Source: JAPPHA01 sp964291635
GTDB taxonomy: Bacteria > Pseudomonadota > Alphaproteobacteria > Rhodobacterales > Rhodobacteraceae
Assembly (NCBI GenBank): GCA_964291635.2
Contig: OZ219907.1
Coordinates: 62,001-126,000, forward strand
Direction of reading: 5' to 3'
DNA: 64,000 nucleotides
Numbering within the stretch: position 1 is the first letter of the stretch; every line of letters starts with the position of its first letter. Of this stretch, positions 9,497-18,520 are shown in pieces. The notes below the pieces were generated by a model. It worked only from the letters and a program-made list of their open reading frames with translations, did no database searches and was not told the origin of the DNA. The position numbers and the translations under genes are program-made.

Positions 9497-9755
9497 GGCA
9501 ATTCTCCTTTGCTTGTCACTGCACGGCAATAATTGCATCTTTCTTGTTGGCTGTCATTTGCAAATTTTGCGGGTTGGCGAGGTGCCCATGTGCGGGCTCG
9601 GACTGGCTCAACAGGGGCCCTGGCATGATTGACGTTCGGTGCGAGCCTTTTCCCGGAGCCCGGGGTCGGGAGGCCGCGTGGCGGCCGTCAGGCGATCCGG
9701 GACCGGAGGACGAGACGATCGCACAAGCTCGCCTTGTCGTCCGGCTCGAGGCTTG

Positions 9756-10508
9756 ATGACCGGCAACACGGAAAACATCGTCCGACTCGAGGATGCCGGT
9801 TTCCGGAGTGGCGAACGGCAGTGCGTCGGTCCCGTAACCCTTGAGTTCAGGGAGCGGCGCGTCGGAATCGTCGGGCGCAACGGTGCCGGGAAATCGACCA
9901 TGCTGCGATTGCTGGCAGGGCTTGATTCTCCAACCGAAGGAAGGGTTGTCGTGCATGGCAGGAATCCGGCCAGTGAGCGAAGCTGGGCCGTCGGAAAGAT
10001 CGGGATGATCTTCCAGAATCCGGATCAGCAGATCATTTTTCCGACGGTCGAGGAAGAACTCGCATTCGGTTTGAGGCAGCTCGGGCAGAGCAGGAACGCG
10101 GCAAGACAGGCTGTGCGGGAATACCTCGAAATGCACGGCCGTGCGGATTGGGCCCTTCAGCAGTGTCATTCGCTCTCCCAGGGACAAAGACATTTCCTGT
10201 GTTTGCTGGCCGTGTTGCTGATGAAGCCGGATATCCTGCTGCTCGACGAGCCGTTCTCCGGTCTCGACCTGCCGACGTCCACGTGGTTGAAACGGGAGCT
10301 TCAGGATGTGGGACAACAAGTGATTCTGGCCACGCACGACATGGAACTTCTGCGATCATGCGACCGGGTCATCTGGCTGGAACATGGACGTATGGCCGGC
10401 GACGGCCTGCCGGGGGAGGTCTTGCCCGTCTACGTTGAGGCGATGGAAAGGCTCACTGTGGGCTCAGGCCAGAATAGTTCGGTCGGGGGTCATCCGTGCT
10501 GGCATTGA
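9756..10508 (+). CDS. bioM: BioM, ATPase of the ECF biotin transporter
   Basis: An ABC-type ATPase of about 250 residues: Walker A GRNGAGKST, Q-loop FQNPDQQIIFPTVEEELAFG, signature LSQGQRHFLCLLAVLL, Walker B ILLLDEPFSGLDLP, H-loop LATHDMELL. The NPDQQ form of the Q-loop is typical of energy-coupling factor ATPases (CbiO/BioM). The ATG at 9756 is preferred because the upstream frame to 9639 is low-complexity Arg/Gly/Ser sequence. It overlaps bioN by 13 bases, and bioY follows, so the set is bioMNY. It couples ATP hydrolysis to biotin uptake. No BioR-like TTATMTATAA operator was seen upstream. Confidence 0.9.
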   Translation: MTGNTENIVRLEDAGFRSGERQCVGPVTLEFRERRVGIVGRNGAGKSTMLRLLAGLDSPTEGRVVVHGRNPASERSWAVGKIGMIFQNPDQQIIFPTVEEELAFGLRQLGQSRNAARQAVREYLEMHGRADWALQQCHSLSQGQRHFLCLLAVLLMKPDILLLDEPFSGLDLPTSTWLKRELQDVGQQVILATHDMELLRSCDRVIWLEHGRMAGDGLPGEVLPVYVEAMERLTVGSGQNSSVGGHPCWH

Positions 10509-11098
10509 CGATTCCCGAGAGAACCTGGGCTCATTCCGTACCCGTTGGCTGGAAGTTGCTTTTCCTGCTCGGATTGACAGCCGTTCTTTACCCGGTTTCC
10601 GATCTGCGGGTGCTCGCGGGCACCCTGGTAGCCGTGGCATTCCTTGCCGTGGCTCTTGGCCGCGGTGTCGTCAGACAGTCCCTGAAGATGCTGGTTCCGC
10701 TCTTGGTCATCGTTTTGCTTGTGCTGTTGTACCATGTCCTGGTCGGTCGGTTGGTAGCGGGAGCCGGCGTCGTGTTGAAGTTGCTGACATTGATCGGCGT
10801 CGCGAACCTCGTGACCATGACATCGCGGCTCGACGACATGTTCGAGTTGATCATGTTTCTTCTCGCGCCTCTCAAGAGTCTGGGGGTTCGTCCTGAAGTG
10901 CCGGCGTTGGCGTTTGCGCTTGTCCTCAGGTTCATTCCCGTCCTGGTACAGAAGGGCAGGTGTGTTTCGGACGCCTGGAAGTGCCGTTCACCACGGCGAA
11001 TGTCGTGGCCTGTACTGGTTCCATTGTGCCTCGTCGCTCTCGACGACGCGGAACGAGTCGCCGACGCCATTCGGGCGCGAGGAGGAATCCGTGCCTGA
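10496..11098 (+). CDS. bioN: BioN, transmembrane coupling subunit of the biotin ECF transporter
   Basis: A 200-residue membrane protein of the CbiQ/EcfT family, with about four to five hydrophobic segments in the first two thirds. The C-terminal cytoplasmic part carries the expected Ala-Arg-Gly coupling motif (AIRARGG) that docks with the ATPase. It starts with GTG at 10496 inside the end of bioM. It links BioM to the biotin-binding membrane protein BioY. Slightly shorter than typical EcfT proteins, as is normal for BioN. Confidence 0.87.
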   Translation: MLALTIPERTWAHSVPVGWKLLFLLGLTAVLYPVSDLRVLAGTLVAVAFLAVALGRGVVRQSLKMLVPLLVIVLLVLLYHVLVGRLVAGAGVVLKLLTLIGVANLVTMTSRLDDMFELIMFLLAPLKSLGVRPEVPALAFALVLRFIPVLVQKGRCVSDAWKCRSPRRMSWPVLVPLCLVALDDAERVADAIRARGGIRA

Positions 11099-11124
11099 CC
11101 CGCGCCGTGAAAGAGGGAGGTGAG

Positions 11125-11670
11125 ATGGAACGGGGGGTCGCCAGGGTGGCGTTGTTTGCGGCCCTTGTCGCGGCGCTGGGCCTGCTGCCCAAACTGACGA
11201 TCGCGGGCGGTGTTCCAATTACGGCACAAAGCCTGGGGATCATGTTGTGCGGCACGATTCTCGGCCGACGTGCGGGTGGGCTTGCTGCTCTGCTGTTCGT
11301 CTGCCTTGTTCTTGCAGGCTTGCCGCTGCTGGCAGGTGGTCGGGGTGGCGTTGGTCTGCTGGTATCTCCTTCAGCCGGGTTCCTGGTCGGGTTCCCTTTT
11401 GCGGCCCTTGCAACGGGCATCGTCGTGGAACGATTACGCCTTCGCACGGTTTTCGTCCGCGCAACCCTTGCTTCTCTGATCGGCGGGATCCTGGTGCTTT
11501 ATGCATTTGGCATTCCGGGAATGGCCTGGGCGCTCGACCTGTCGATTCCCGATGCCGTTCCATTGGTGTTGCCGTTCCTTCCGGGCGACATCATCAAGGC
11601 TGTCGTATGCGGATGCGTCACGCACGGCCTGCATGCGGCGCGTCCGTCGGCACTGGACTGGTCCCGCTAG
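11125..11670 (+). CDS. bioY: BioY, biotin-binding membrane subunit
   Basis: A 181-residue protein with about six membrane helices. Family features are GGVPITAQSLGIMLCGTILGRRAGG and, near the C-terminus, PFLPGDIIKAVVC. BioY is the substrate-specificity (S) component that binds biotin. The ATG at 11125 has GGGAGGTG a few bases upstream; the longer frame back to 10960 overlaps bioN and is rejected. Its stop overlaps the stop of the convergent thiolase gene by four bases, so the two operons share their 3' boundary with no room for a separate terminator. Confidence 0.93.
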   Translation: MERGVARVALFAALVAALGLLPKLTIAGGVPITAQSLGIMLCGTILGRRAGGLAALLFVCLVLAGLPLLAGGRGGVGLLVSPSAGFLVGFPFAALATGIVVERLRLRTVFVRATLASLIGGILVLYAFGIPGMAWALDLSIPDAVPLVLPFLPGDIIKAVVCGCVTHGLHAARPSALDWSR

Positions 11671-12791
11671 GCCGAAAACAGGACTGCAGTACCTAAACCG
11701 CCCGCCGACGCGATTGCAGCGAGGCCCGGTCCATCGAAGGACGTGCAGCAAAGTTCGTGAAACAGGCGCACGGCCAGGATTGCTCCCGATGCACCGATGG
11801 GATGTCCGCGCGCGAGCGATCCGCCGCCAGGGTTGACCCGGTCAGGATCCAGGCCGGTGAGATCGGTGCAGGCTATGGCCTGGGCAGCATAGGCCTCCAT
11901 GACTTCGCCAACGATCATGTCCGAGCCTTTCCATCCGGAAGTCTCAAGGACAGTCTCGATCGCGGCGACCGGGGCAAGACCGGGCAGTTCGGGCGCTCCC
12001 CCGAGGGTCGCGGCACGAGAAATTCGTACCGTGTTGCGGCAACGCAATCGGGGAAGCATGCGTTCTTCGACCACGAGAAGGAAGGCGGCGGCATCAGCCG
12101 TAACCGACGCGTTGGCGCGCGTGATGCTTCCGGCGAGGACTGGCGCGCGCCTGCAGGTTTCCATGGTCAGAACCCGCGCGAACGTGTCCCGGGCCTGATC
12201 ACCGGATCCCGGCGCTACGATTTCCCGGGAAAGCCGGTCAGAGGCAATCAGGGCCTTCCGGTGGCTGTCAATCGACCAAAAATCCTGCCGGTCACGGGAT
12301 ATTCCCAGTTCCCGCGCCAAACGGTCCGCAGCCTCATGGAGGTCGGGGTCGCGATCGGGGAAAGGAGCGAACGCCGGCCGCTCGTATGTGATCGGGTCTC
12401 CTCCTCCGGGAAATCTCGCCCGGCGTTCGGGTCTCCTCGAGTGGCTTTCTGCACCGCCGGCGAGAACGACATCGGCGGCTCCGCTTTCAACGAGGAATTT
12501 GGCCAATGCGACGGCATCGAGGCCGCCTGCACATTGTCGATCAATCGTGAGGCCGGCAACGGTATCGGGCAGGCCGGCCGCAAGCACGGCCATGCGCGCA
12601 GGATTGCCACCCGCGTAGAGTGCATTGCCGAGAATGACCTCGTCAACGAGGTCGGCCGGGCATGCAACCTCTTCAAGACAGGCTTTCATGACAGGCCTCG
12701 CGATTTCGAATACTTCGCATCCGGCGAGAATCCCTCCGGTCGGTGCAACCGGCGATCTTTTGGCGCTTGCCACCCAGGCTGACCGGGTCAT
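11667..12791 (-). CDS. Thiolase-family protein (possible non-canonical acetyl-CoA acyltransferase)
   Basis: A thiolase-fold protein of about 374 residues. The acyl-accepting Cys is present in DRQCAGGLDAV, and the NPGGGSLARGHPIGASGA block contains the catalytic His. The last catalytic motif, normally C-x-GGG-x-G, reads ASAGGLG, so the proton-shuttling Cys appears replaced by Ala. The start ATG at 12791 overlaps the stop of the upstream acyl-CoA ligase (ATGA), so the two are co-translated. A thiolase/acyl-CoA ligase pair beside bioY recalls the biotin-regulated yhfU-yhfT-yhfS genes of Bacillus subtilis (YhfU is BioY-like), which suggests a biotin-related acyl-CoA job. This is inference. Confidence 0.8.
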   Translation of the reverse strand: MTRSAWVASAKRSPVAPTGGILAGCEVFEIARPVMKACLEEVACPADLVDEVILGNALYAGGNPARMAVLAAGLPDTVAGLTIDRQCAGGLDAVALAKFLVESGAADVVLAGGAESHSRRPERRARFPGGGDPITYERPAFAPFPDRDPDLHEAADRLARELGISRDRQDFWSIDSHRKALIASDRLSREIVAPGSGDQARDTFARVLTMETCRRAPVLAGSITRANASVTADAAAFLLVVEERMLPRLRCRNTVRISRAATLGGAPELPGLAPVAAIETVLETSGWKGSDMIVGEVMEAYAAQAIACTDLTGLDPDRVNPGGGSLARGHPIGASGAILAVRLFHELCCTSFDGPGLAAIASAGGLGTAVLFSA

Positions 12792-14198
12792 CCGCCCGAT
12801 TCCGAGAAGAGCCGCCGGATTGCCCCGTAGTCGGTTTTGCCGGATGGCAAGGATGGCCACGGGTCAAGTTCACGTATGTTGTAAGGTACTAGGTGACGGT
12901 CGAATCGGCCCCGCCAATCATTGATGACATCGGCGAGTGAAGTGGCGGATTCGAGCATGACCGCGACAGTCAGGCGAGATCCCCGGAGGTGATCGGGGAT
13001 GGCAACGGCAGCGACGTGGCGAACACCGGGTGCGGTCGAAAGTTGCGCTTCGATTTCATCAAGTGCGAGACTCCTTTCCGCGACTCGGACGATCCGATCG
13101 GACCTGCCGACAACGGCGAGCGTCCCGCACGGGATCCAGCCGGCCGACGTCGCCGGTGAAGAAATAACCATCGAACCAGGACTCCGGGCATTGGTCGGCG
13201 CCTGGGCCGGCGTAGCCCGAGAATACCATTGGACTGCGCACCCAGATTTCACCGGTTTGCGTTCCTTCGATCGTGGTTTCCGGCCCGGGCCTGATCTTGA
13301 CTTCAACGCGGGGAAACAGCTGACCCTGCCCTTTCTGCCCGCTGTCCAGTTTCGCCGTGCTGACGAAACTGGTTTCCGACGACCCGTAGAACCCGTAGAT
13401 TTCGGCGTTCGGAAATTGCCGTTCAACCGCCTCCAGGGTTGTCTGATCACATGCGGCCCCGCCGATCATGACGCGCCTGGTTGCGGGAGCGGGTTCCACG
13501 TTCCCTTTCTGCCCCAGCAGTCGGAGTTGTGTTGGCGTCGCATAGATGACAGTTGCGCCCATTTGCGCGAGCGCGGCCATCTGGCGGTCAGGGCGCATCC
13601 CGGAAAGTAGAAGGACGTCGGCACCAAGGTGAAGAGCTTCAAACGCGGCGTAAGCGTGGATCGAGTACCCGAGCGACCCGAGCACGCCGACTCGATCACC
13701 TTCACTGGTTCCGCCGAGCGCACGGAGTTGCTCGAAACCAAATATCCATGATGCGTGTGTTCGTGCGACCAGCTTCGGAAACCCGGTGGTCCCGCCGCTC
13801 ACAGTAACGAATGAAGGTGCTCCAGGAGAATTCCTGTCCTTCGCGCCACCGCCAGATTGACCGTTGAACGAAAAACGGAATTCATCGCTCCGGTTGACTT
13901 CCTGCGCGATCCTCGTGACGACGGCTGCGTCGGCAATACAGAATGGTGATCCGCTACCGGCTTGTCGCTGTGCGATCAGGAGTGCGGCCAAAGGCTCATC
14001 CGCCGGGATCAGGGTCAACCCGGGGAGATTGACGGTCTTGTCGGGTTGCCGCCGACACGAAATCCAGTCGTCTGCGGAAAAACCGTCGATAACACCCTGT
14101 CCGGGACAGTGGATTCGAGAGCGCTCACGCCAGTTGAAGCTGTCGACGAACCCCTTCATTCCTGCTGCCCATGGTGCGTCCGACCCACTTCGTTGCAT
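12788..14198 (-). pseudogene. AMP-dependent acyl-CoA ligase, frameshifted
   Basis: Two overlapping frames make one adenylating enzyme. The first (ending 13059) has the P-loop-like TVSGGTTGFPKLVARTH, the GFYGSSETSF motif and FTGDVGRLDP. Reading then shifts frame near 13130 into GTLAVVGRSDRIVRVAERSLALDEIEAQLS and the C-terminal SGKTDYGAIRRLF with the catalytic Lys. One base is extra, or two are missing, after the codons for GRLDP. The rest is well preserved and the downstream ATGA junction with the thiolase is intact, so the lesion is recent or a sequencing error. Start uncertain: ATGs lie at 14240, 14198 and 14159. The family makes acyl-CoA from a free acid and ATP. Confidence 0.75.
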
Positions 14199-14240
14199 TT
14201 TTCCGGTCGTTCTAGAATCAGAATCCGCACTCGATTTCAC

Positions 14241-14603
14241 GCTATTGGGCCGAAACTACCTGCCGCCAACCTAATTCGTCCATCGCGTGCCGATTGCGTT
14301 GCAGGACGGCCCGCCGTTCGGCGCCTGAACCGCCTTCAAGAATGACGCCTCGGACAATTTCGCATTCAAGCTGCCCGAGCTTGCCTTTGACTCAACCCGC
14401 TTATCGACCGATACACTGACATTCGCGATAGATACAGACCGCACGATGCTCCGGGAGACTTGATGCCGAACTCCCTTTGGAAACAACGAAACACGATATC
14501 TCTTCTGCCTCGTTTCAACAGAGCAGATACAAATCCTTGTTTCCAATTCTGACCCGACATTTCTCACTTTCGCTTGACTTGGGCGTAACCTGAGGAAATC
14601 GCG
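14241..14603. other. Intergenic region, nothing recognised
   Basis: The 363 bp between the acyl-CoA ligase and the first broken antitoxin contain no supported gene. Antisense frames extend through it but show no family features. Confidence 0.4.
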
Positions 14604-14868
14604 ATGCCAACGCCGGAATTGCTCACAAACACGGTCTCGGCGAATGGTCAGGTCGTTCTGCCGAAGTCCTTCCGCCGCGCACTGCGTTGGGACGCGGGAA
14701 CGCGGTTGGTCGTGGAAAACGCGCCGGGGGGCGTCATGTTGAGACAGGCGCCGGCATTCGTCGAAACCCGGTCCGGGACGTTTTCGGGTGCCTTGCTTAT
14801 GATGGGCCTTCAAGGTCTCTGGCGGAGATGGAAGCAGGCGGGCGTACTTGCGAAAGCGGGACGGTTTC
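14604..14868 (+). pseudogene. AbrB/MazE-type (SpoVT-AbrB) antitoxin, frameshifted
   Basis: The first 50 residues are a clear AbrB-fold DNA-binding domain: TVSANGQVVLPKSFRRALRWDAGTRLVVENAPGGVMLR. After this the sense continues in another frame as RDVFGCLAYDGPSRSLAEMEAG, the usual C-terminal part of such antitoxins. A frameshift near 14780 separates the two, and the first frame runs into an unrelated tail. It would have been the partner of the PIN toxin fragment directly downstream. Confidence 0.8.
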
Positions 14869-15087
14869 AATCGGGCGACGGACAGCAATGTGGTCATTCG
14901 AAACCTGACTGGCGACGACCCGAGGCAGGCCGTCCGGGCCGGGTCCGTGATTGATGCAGGAGACGTCTTCGCAAGCACAACAGTTCTGCTCGAGTGCATG
15001 GGGTGCCGAGGAGCGTCTAGGAGCTTGGAAAAAACGCGAAAATCACTTGTCGACCGTATCTCAATTGAGATGCACAATTCCTTCTGA
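14848..15087 (+). pseudogene. PIN-domain toxin, N-terminal half only
   Basis: The segment DSNVVIRNLTGDDPRQAVRAGSVIDAGDVF followed by STTVLLE is the first half of a VapC-type PIN toxin (normally DTNVVVRYLTGDDP...). The usual Met start is lost, and after LLE the sequence no longer matches (CMGCRGAS...). The matching second half of a PIN protein occurs at 15848-16015, with a RelBE-like pair in between. Confidence 0.75.
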
Positions 15088-15102
15088 ACCGGAGGACACG
15101 AT

Positions 15103-15402
15103 TTGCCCGCTCAAACTTCAATGCTCCATGTCCGCGTGGATGGCCGCTTGAAAGGGGATGCCGCCGAAGCCCTGAATGGGATTGGCCTGACCCTTTCCGA
15201 TGCCGTACGCATCCTGCTGACCCGCATTGCCGCCGAGAGTGGTCTTCCTGTCGGGCTGACTGCCGACCCCGATGCCCTTGACGCCTGGTTCTGCACCTAA
15301 GTGTATGAAGCGCTGAACGTTTCACGCCCTGCCGTCCCGCATGACCAAGTATTGCAAGTAAACCGGGCGCTGATCGACGACAAGCGTCGTGCCCGAAATT
15401 GA
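15103..15402 (+). pseudogene. RelB/DinJ-type antitoxin with an in-frame stop
   Basis: MLHVRVDGRLKGDAAEAL and GLTLSDAVRILLTRIAAESGLP are the ribbon-helix-helix core of RelB/DinJ antitoxins. The reading frame meets TAA at 15298-15300, but the same frame then continues sensibly as VYEALNVSRPAVPHDQV and ALIDDKRRARN to a TGA at 15400-15402. A single AAA to TAA change would explain the break. The TTG at 15103 has GGAGGA 6 bases upstream; the ATG at 15121 is an alternative start. The ParE/RelE-like partner starts inside its 3' end at 15389. Confidence 0.8.
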
Positions 15403-15663
15403 ATGGGAGGCGCTGGCCCATTCTGACCTTCTTGCGATCGTCGAATACATCTCCGACGACAACCCGGATGCCGCACATGCTCTCGTGGATGAAGTACGGG
15501 GCAAGTTTTCTGATTGTCCGTTCAACCGAAGAGTGGGCGCCCAGGAAGGGTGGAAGGAACTCGCGAATTGGTCGTTCGCCCAAACTACACTGTAGTCTAT
15601 GCTGAAACCGTGGATGCGGTGACCGTTCTGCGCGTTCTTCATGCAGCTCCGAAATGGCCTTGA
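15389..15663 (+). pseudogene. ParE/RelE-type toxin, internally damaged
   Basis: The GTG at 15389 begins MPEIEWEALAHSDLLAIVEYISDDNPDAAHAL, a typical ParE/RelE opening. The frame ends at 15595, but another frame reads LVVRPNYTVVYAETVDAVTVLRVLHAAPKWP and stops at 15661-15663, which is the expected C-terminus. The middle has therefore suffered a frameshift and probably a short deletion. With its antitoxin also broken, the locus is dead. Confidence 0.8.
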
Positions 15664-15847
15664 GTTCAACACGCCATCGAGACCAAGGGGAACCACAAGG
15701 TAGGTAAAGTCCCATTCCGAGCAAGCAATGCCTGATGCTCGGACCTTAGCACTTGAATCGATTCCGTATATTGTGTTCATTTTGACCGAAAACTAATATG
15801 TCATTACATGATATTGCGTTTGACTCGGGTTTTGGGTCAAGATCTTG

Positions 15848-16015
15848 GGTTTCGACCGACAGGATGTTGCGGCCATCCTGCATGCTTTCGTCGGGCTTCC
15901 GGGTGCCTTGGCGGAGAGCCGCGACCTGACTGCCAAAGCCCTCGATCTTGCGGAGGAACCCGGCATGGATTTGGCCGATGTTATGCATCTCGGCGCTGGC
16001 GCGACGTGCTGGTGA
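15848..16015 (+). pseudogene. PIN-domain toxin, C-terminal half
   Basis: GFDRQDVAAILHAFVGLPGA, TAKALDLAEE and GMDLADVMHLGAGA match the second half of a VapC-type PIN protein, including the late acidic residue (normally GMDFADALHL). No start or first half lies directly upstream. It fits the missing end of the fragment at 14848-15087, as if an 0.8-kb segment with the RelBE-like pair had split one toxin gene. Confidence 0.65.
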
Positions 16016-16341
16016 AATCCGCACGGGCGCCTCCGAAACCTGCCGAAACCCATGTCGTCCCTGGAATTCACCCAGACTGCCGGTCTGTTTCGCCCTGCGA
16101 AGCGGCGCCCTCCGTTCCTGTCCTTGAGTTCGGGAAAGATCCGAGGCCGCTTGTCCGGATCTCCGGTCAAACACCTCGCGGTTCGATGACAAACCGGGGT
16201 GCTTGGCGACCACAACTTCGATTTCGTTCAGCATTCCGGGTTGAAAGGCGACAGCGGTAGAGGCAAACCGGACCGATCGTCCAGTTGGCTTGCGGACCAC
16301 GTTAGCCGGTTTAGATTTCACCAAAGTTCGGAGCGAATCTG
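16016..16341. other. Possible small minus-strand gene remnant, uncertain
   Basis: On the minus strand from a GTG at 16321 the frame reads VKSKPANVVRKPTGRSVRFASTAVAFQPGM, then LNEIEVVVAKHPGLSSNREVF. It looks protein-like and might be a small DNA-binding (ribbon-helix-helix-like) protein, but its C-terminal part dissolves into low-quality sequence. I see no ribosome binding site and do not call it a gene. Confidence 0.25.
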
Positions 16342-17724
16342 GTGCACCTTTCGACACAGACTGGTTGGCTCGGACACTTTCGTGCAACGGTTGTCCTGAG
16401 CCTGCCGCTTATAGGCATCCACATTGCCCAAATGCTCACCCACACGACCGATGTCGTCATGCTTGGTTGGTACGGAGTGGATGAACTGGCGGCTTCGGTA
16501 CTGGCGTCGGAAATCTACTTCGTGGTGTACCTCGTCGGGGTTGGAGCAGCCCAGGCCGTCATGCCCATGATCGCAAACGCGCATGGCGCCGACGACTCCG
16601 ATCGTATTCGGCAGGTGTTCCGGATGGGAAACTGGATCACGATCGCCTATGCCGTGGCCGTTTTGCCCATTCTCCTGCTGGCCGAGCCGTTGCTGATCAT
16701 GCTCGGGCAATCGCCGCACCTGTCCGCGCTTGCGGGCGACTACATGCAGATTGCCGCATGGAGCATGGTTCCGACGCTGCTTGTATCAATGCTGAGGTCA
16801 CTGTTATCGGCGCTACGCCGGCCCGGAATCGCATTGATTGCCATTTTGACCGGCGCTGCGGCAAACGCGCTTTGCAATTACATTCTCATCTTCGGCAACT
16901 GGGGGGCGCCTGAACTTGGAATTCGGGGTGCCGCGATCGCAACCGTCGTAACCGGAGTGCTGACCACCGCAATCCTCTTCTATACCGTCAAACGGATCCC
17001 GGAGACGAGCGGACGCGGACTTTTCAAGAGGTTGCTGAAACCGAACTGGACAGCATTTCGAGAGGTGCTCCGTCTCGGCTGGCCGATAGGGCTGACCCTC
17101 CTCGCCGAAGCCGGACTTTTCTCATCTTCGAAAGTCATGGTCGGTTGGCTTGGAACGATTCCCCTGGCTGCGCACGGAATTGTCCTTCAAGTCGTTGCCA
17201 TCTGCTTCATGGTCCCGTTGGGCCTCTCGAGCGCCGCGACAATTCGTGCAGGTTTCGCAGCGGGGCAACGCGATCATGACGGGCTGAGACGAGGTTCAAT
17301 GACGTCGCTGGCACTTTCGATGGCGATCGCCCTTGTGGCTGTCGCCCTGTTTCTGGTGTTCCCGGAATCGTTTGTGCGCCTGTTCCTGGATCAGACACAC
17401 CCGGAAACGGACAGGATTGTCGAAATCGGCATCACGCTCTTTGTCGTGGCGGCGGTTTTCCAGGTTTTCGATTACCTGCAAGTCGTCATTCTGGGCATTC
17501 TTCGCGGCATGGAGGACACCAAGGTCCCCATGTTCCTCGTGGCGACGTCGTACTGGCTGATCGGCGCTCCGATGTGTCTCGTGCTCGGTTTCCGGTTCGA
17601 ATTCGGCGCCGCGGGAATCTGGGCAGGATTGGCAATAGGGCTGTGCGCGGCGGCTGTCGCCCTGTCAATCAGGCTCTGGCGAAGACTCGACACGCGCACC
17701 CCTGGCGAAAGGATCCCGGCATGA
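16342..17724 (+). CDS. MATE-family multidrug/Na+ antiporter (NorM-like)
   Basis: A 460-residue membrane protein with about twelve helices in two homologous halves. Family-typical stretches are AQMLTHTTDVVMLGWYG near the N-terminus and, in the second half, FSSSKVMVGWLGTIPLAAHGIVLQ. MATE proteins export cationic drugs or metabolites in exchange for Na+ or H+. The start is the GTG at 16342. It stands alone, with the tRNA-Arg gene 200 bp downstream on the same strand. The substrate cannot be told from sequence. Confidence 0.9.
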   Translation: MHLSTQTGWLGHFRATVVLSLPLIGIHIAQMLTHTTDVVMLGWYGVDELAASVLASEIYFVVYLVGVGAAQAVMPMIANAHGADDSDRIRQVFRMGNWITIAYAVAVLPILLLAEPLLIMLGQSPHLSALAGDYMQIAAWSMVPTLLVSMLRSLLSALRRPGIALIAILTGAAANALCNYILIFGNWGAPELGIRGAAIATVVTGVLTTAILFYTVKRIPETSGRGLFKRLLKPNWTAFREVLRLGWPIGLTLLAEAGLFSSSKVMVGWLGTIPLAAHGIVLQVVAICFMVPLGLSSAATIRAGFAAGQRDHDGLRRGSMTSLALSMAIALVAVALFLVFPESFVRLFLDQTHPETDRIVEIGITLFVVAAVFQVFDYLQVVILGILRGMEDTKVPMFLVATSYWLIGAPMCLVLGFRFEFGAAGIWAGLAIGLCAAAVALSIRLWRRLDTRTPGERIPA

Positions 17725-17925
17725 GTCAGTGGGAAACCGCAACCGGGATATCGGTTGCACGAGCAAAATTGCGCAAACTGACGTCCGTCACATGCGGCGG
17801 CTTGTTCCGGGGCCAGGTTTCCAAGGTTCAGGGACTGCCACTTCCGTTCGCGCGCTGCCGGAACGGCGGACGGAGCAACCGCCTTGCACAACGACGAGGG
17901 AACGAATACTCGTGCCGGGAGCAGA

Positions 17926-18002
17926 GGCCCCTTAGCTCAACTGGATAGAGCAGCTGACTTCTAATCAGCAGGTTCGGGGTTCGAGTCCTCGAGGGGTCAC
18001 CA
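17926..18002 (+). tRNA. tRNA-Arg (anticodon TCT)
   Basis: A 77-base cloverleaf: acceptor stem GGCCCCT pairing with AGGGGTC, anticodon stem GCTGA/TCAGC with loop CTTCTAA giving anticodon TCT, a T-arm containing GGTTCGAGTCC, and an encoded CCA at 18000-18002. It reads AGA codons, which are rare in this GC-rich sequence. Confidence 0.96.
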
Positions 18003-18520
18003 CGTCTCCCGCACTTCCGTTTTCTGTGTTCGAACCGCTTCACTCCATGTGAATGCGTTCGAGCCAAGCTGGCCACCCGCGCCGAGATGCCATTTCGCAC
18101 GGGTGCGCTTCCGGCGCGAGTCATTGACCGGGTCAGCTCCTTCGCCGGAATCCCGCCAGGGGATGGTCGCCCAAGTCAGCGTCGCCCAAGGGATCGGTCG
18201 TGCAGGCCGTGATTTCGGCAATTTTGCGCAGCCTGACGCAATTCGAGCGAAATGTGGAAGCTTCCCAAAAAAGAAACGCGCACGTCTCGGACTCAGGTGG
18301 AGGGGTGCTGAAGACTCCGCTCAAGACTCATGCGCTGTGGCGGGCCCGAATAGACTGCGTTGCCAGGCACTCATTGAACAGGCACACGGTAACGAGCGAG
18401 TCCGCAGTACCTCGCAAACCAGGCCCGTCACCGGCGTTGCGCGATTGCGATGCCTGTTCTCGGCACGCACCACGAGAACGCCAGCTGATCCGATGGTTTC
18501 ACCCGATCTTGCCCGGGGCC
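18003..18520. other. Gene-free 518 bp after tRNA-Arg
   Basis: Several frames are open but none shows a recognisable family or a ribosome binding site. No copy of the tRNA 3' end and no integrase is present, so I do not call an attachment site. Confidence 0.4.

Noticed and set aside
9497..9755. BioR-type operator before bioM
   Set aside because: No TTATMTATAA-like sequence was seen in the 259-bp divergent region.
17926..18520. tRNA-Arg as integration site of a genomic island
   Set aside because: No integrase and no second copy of the tRNA 3' end could be found by eye in the window.
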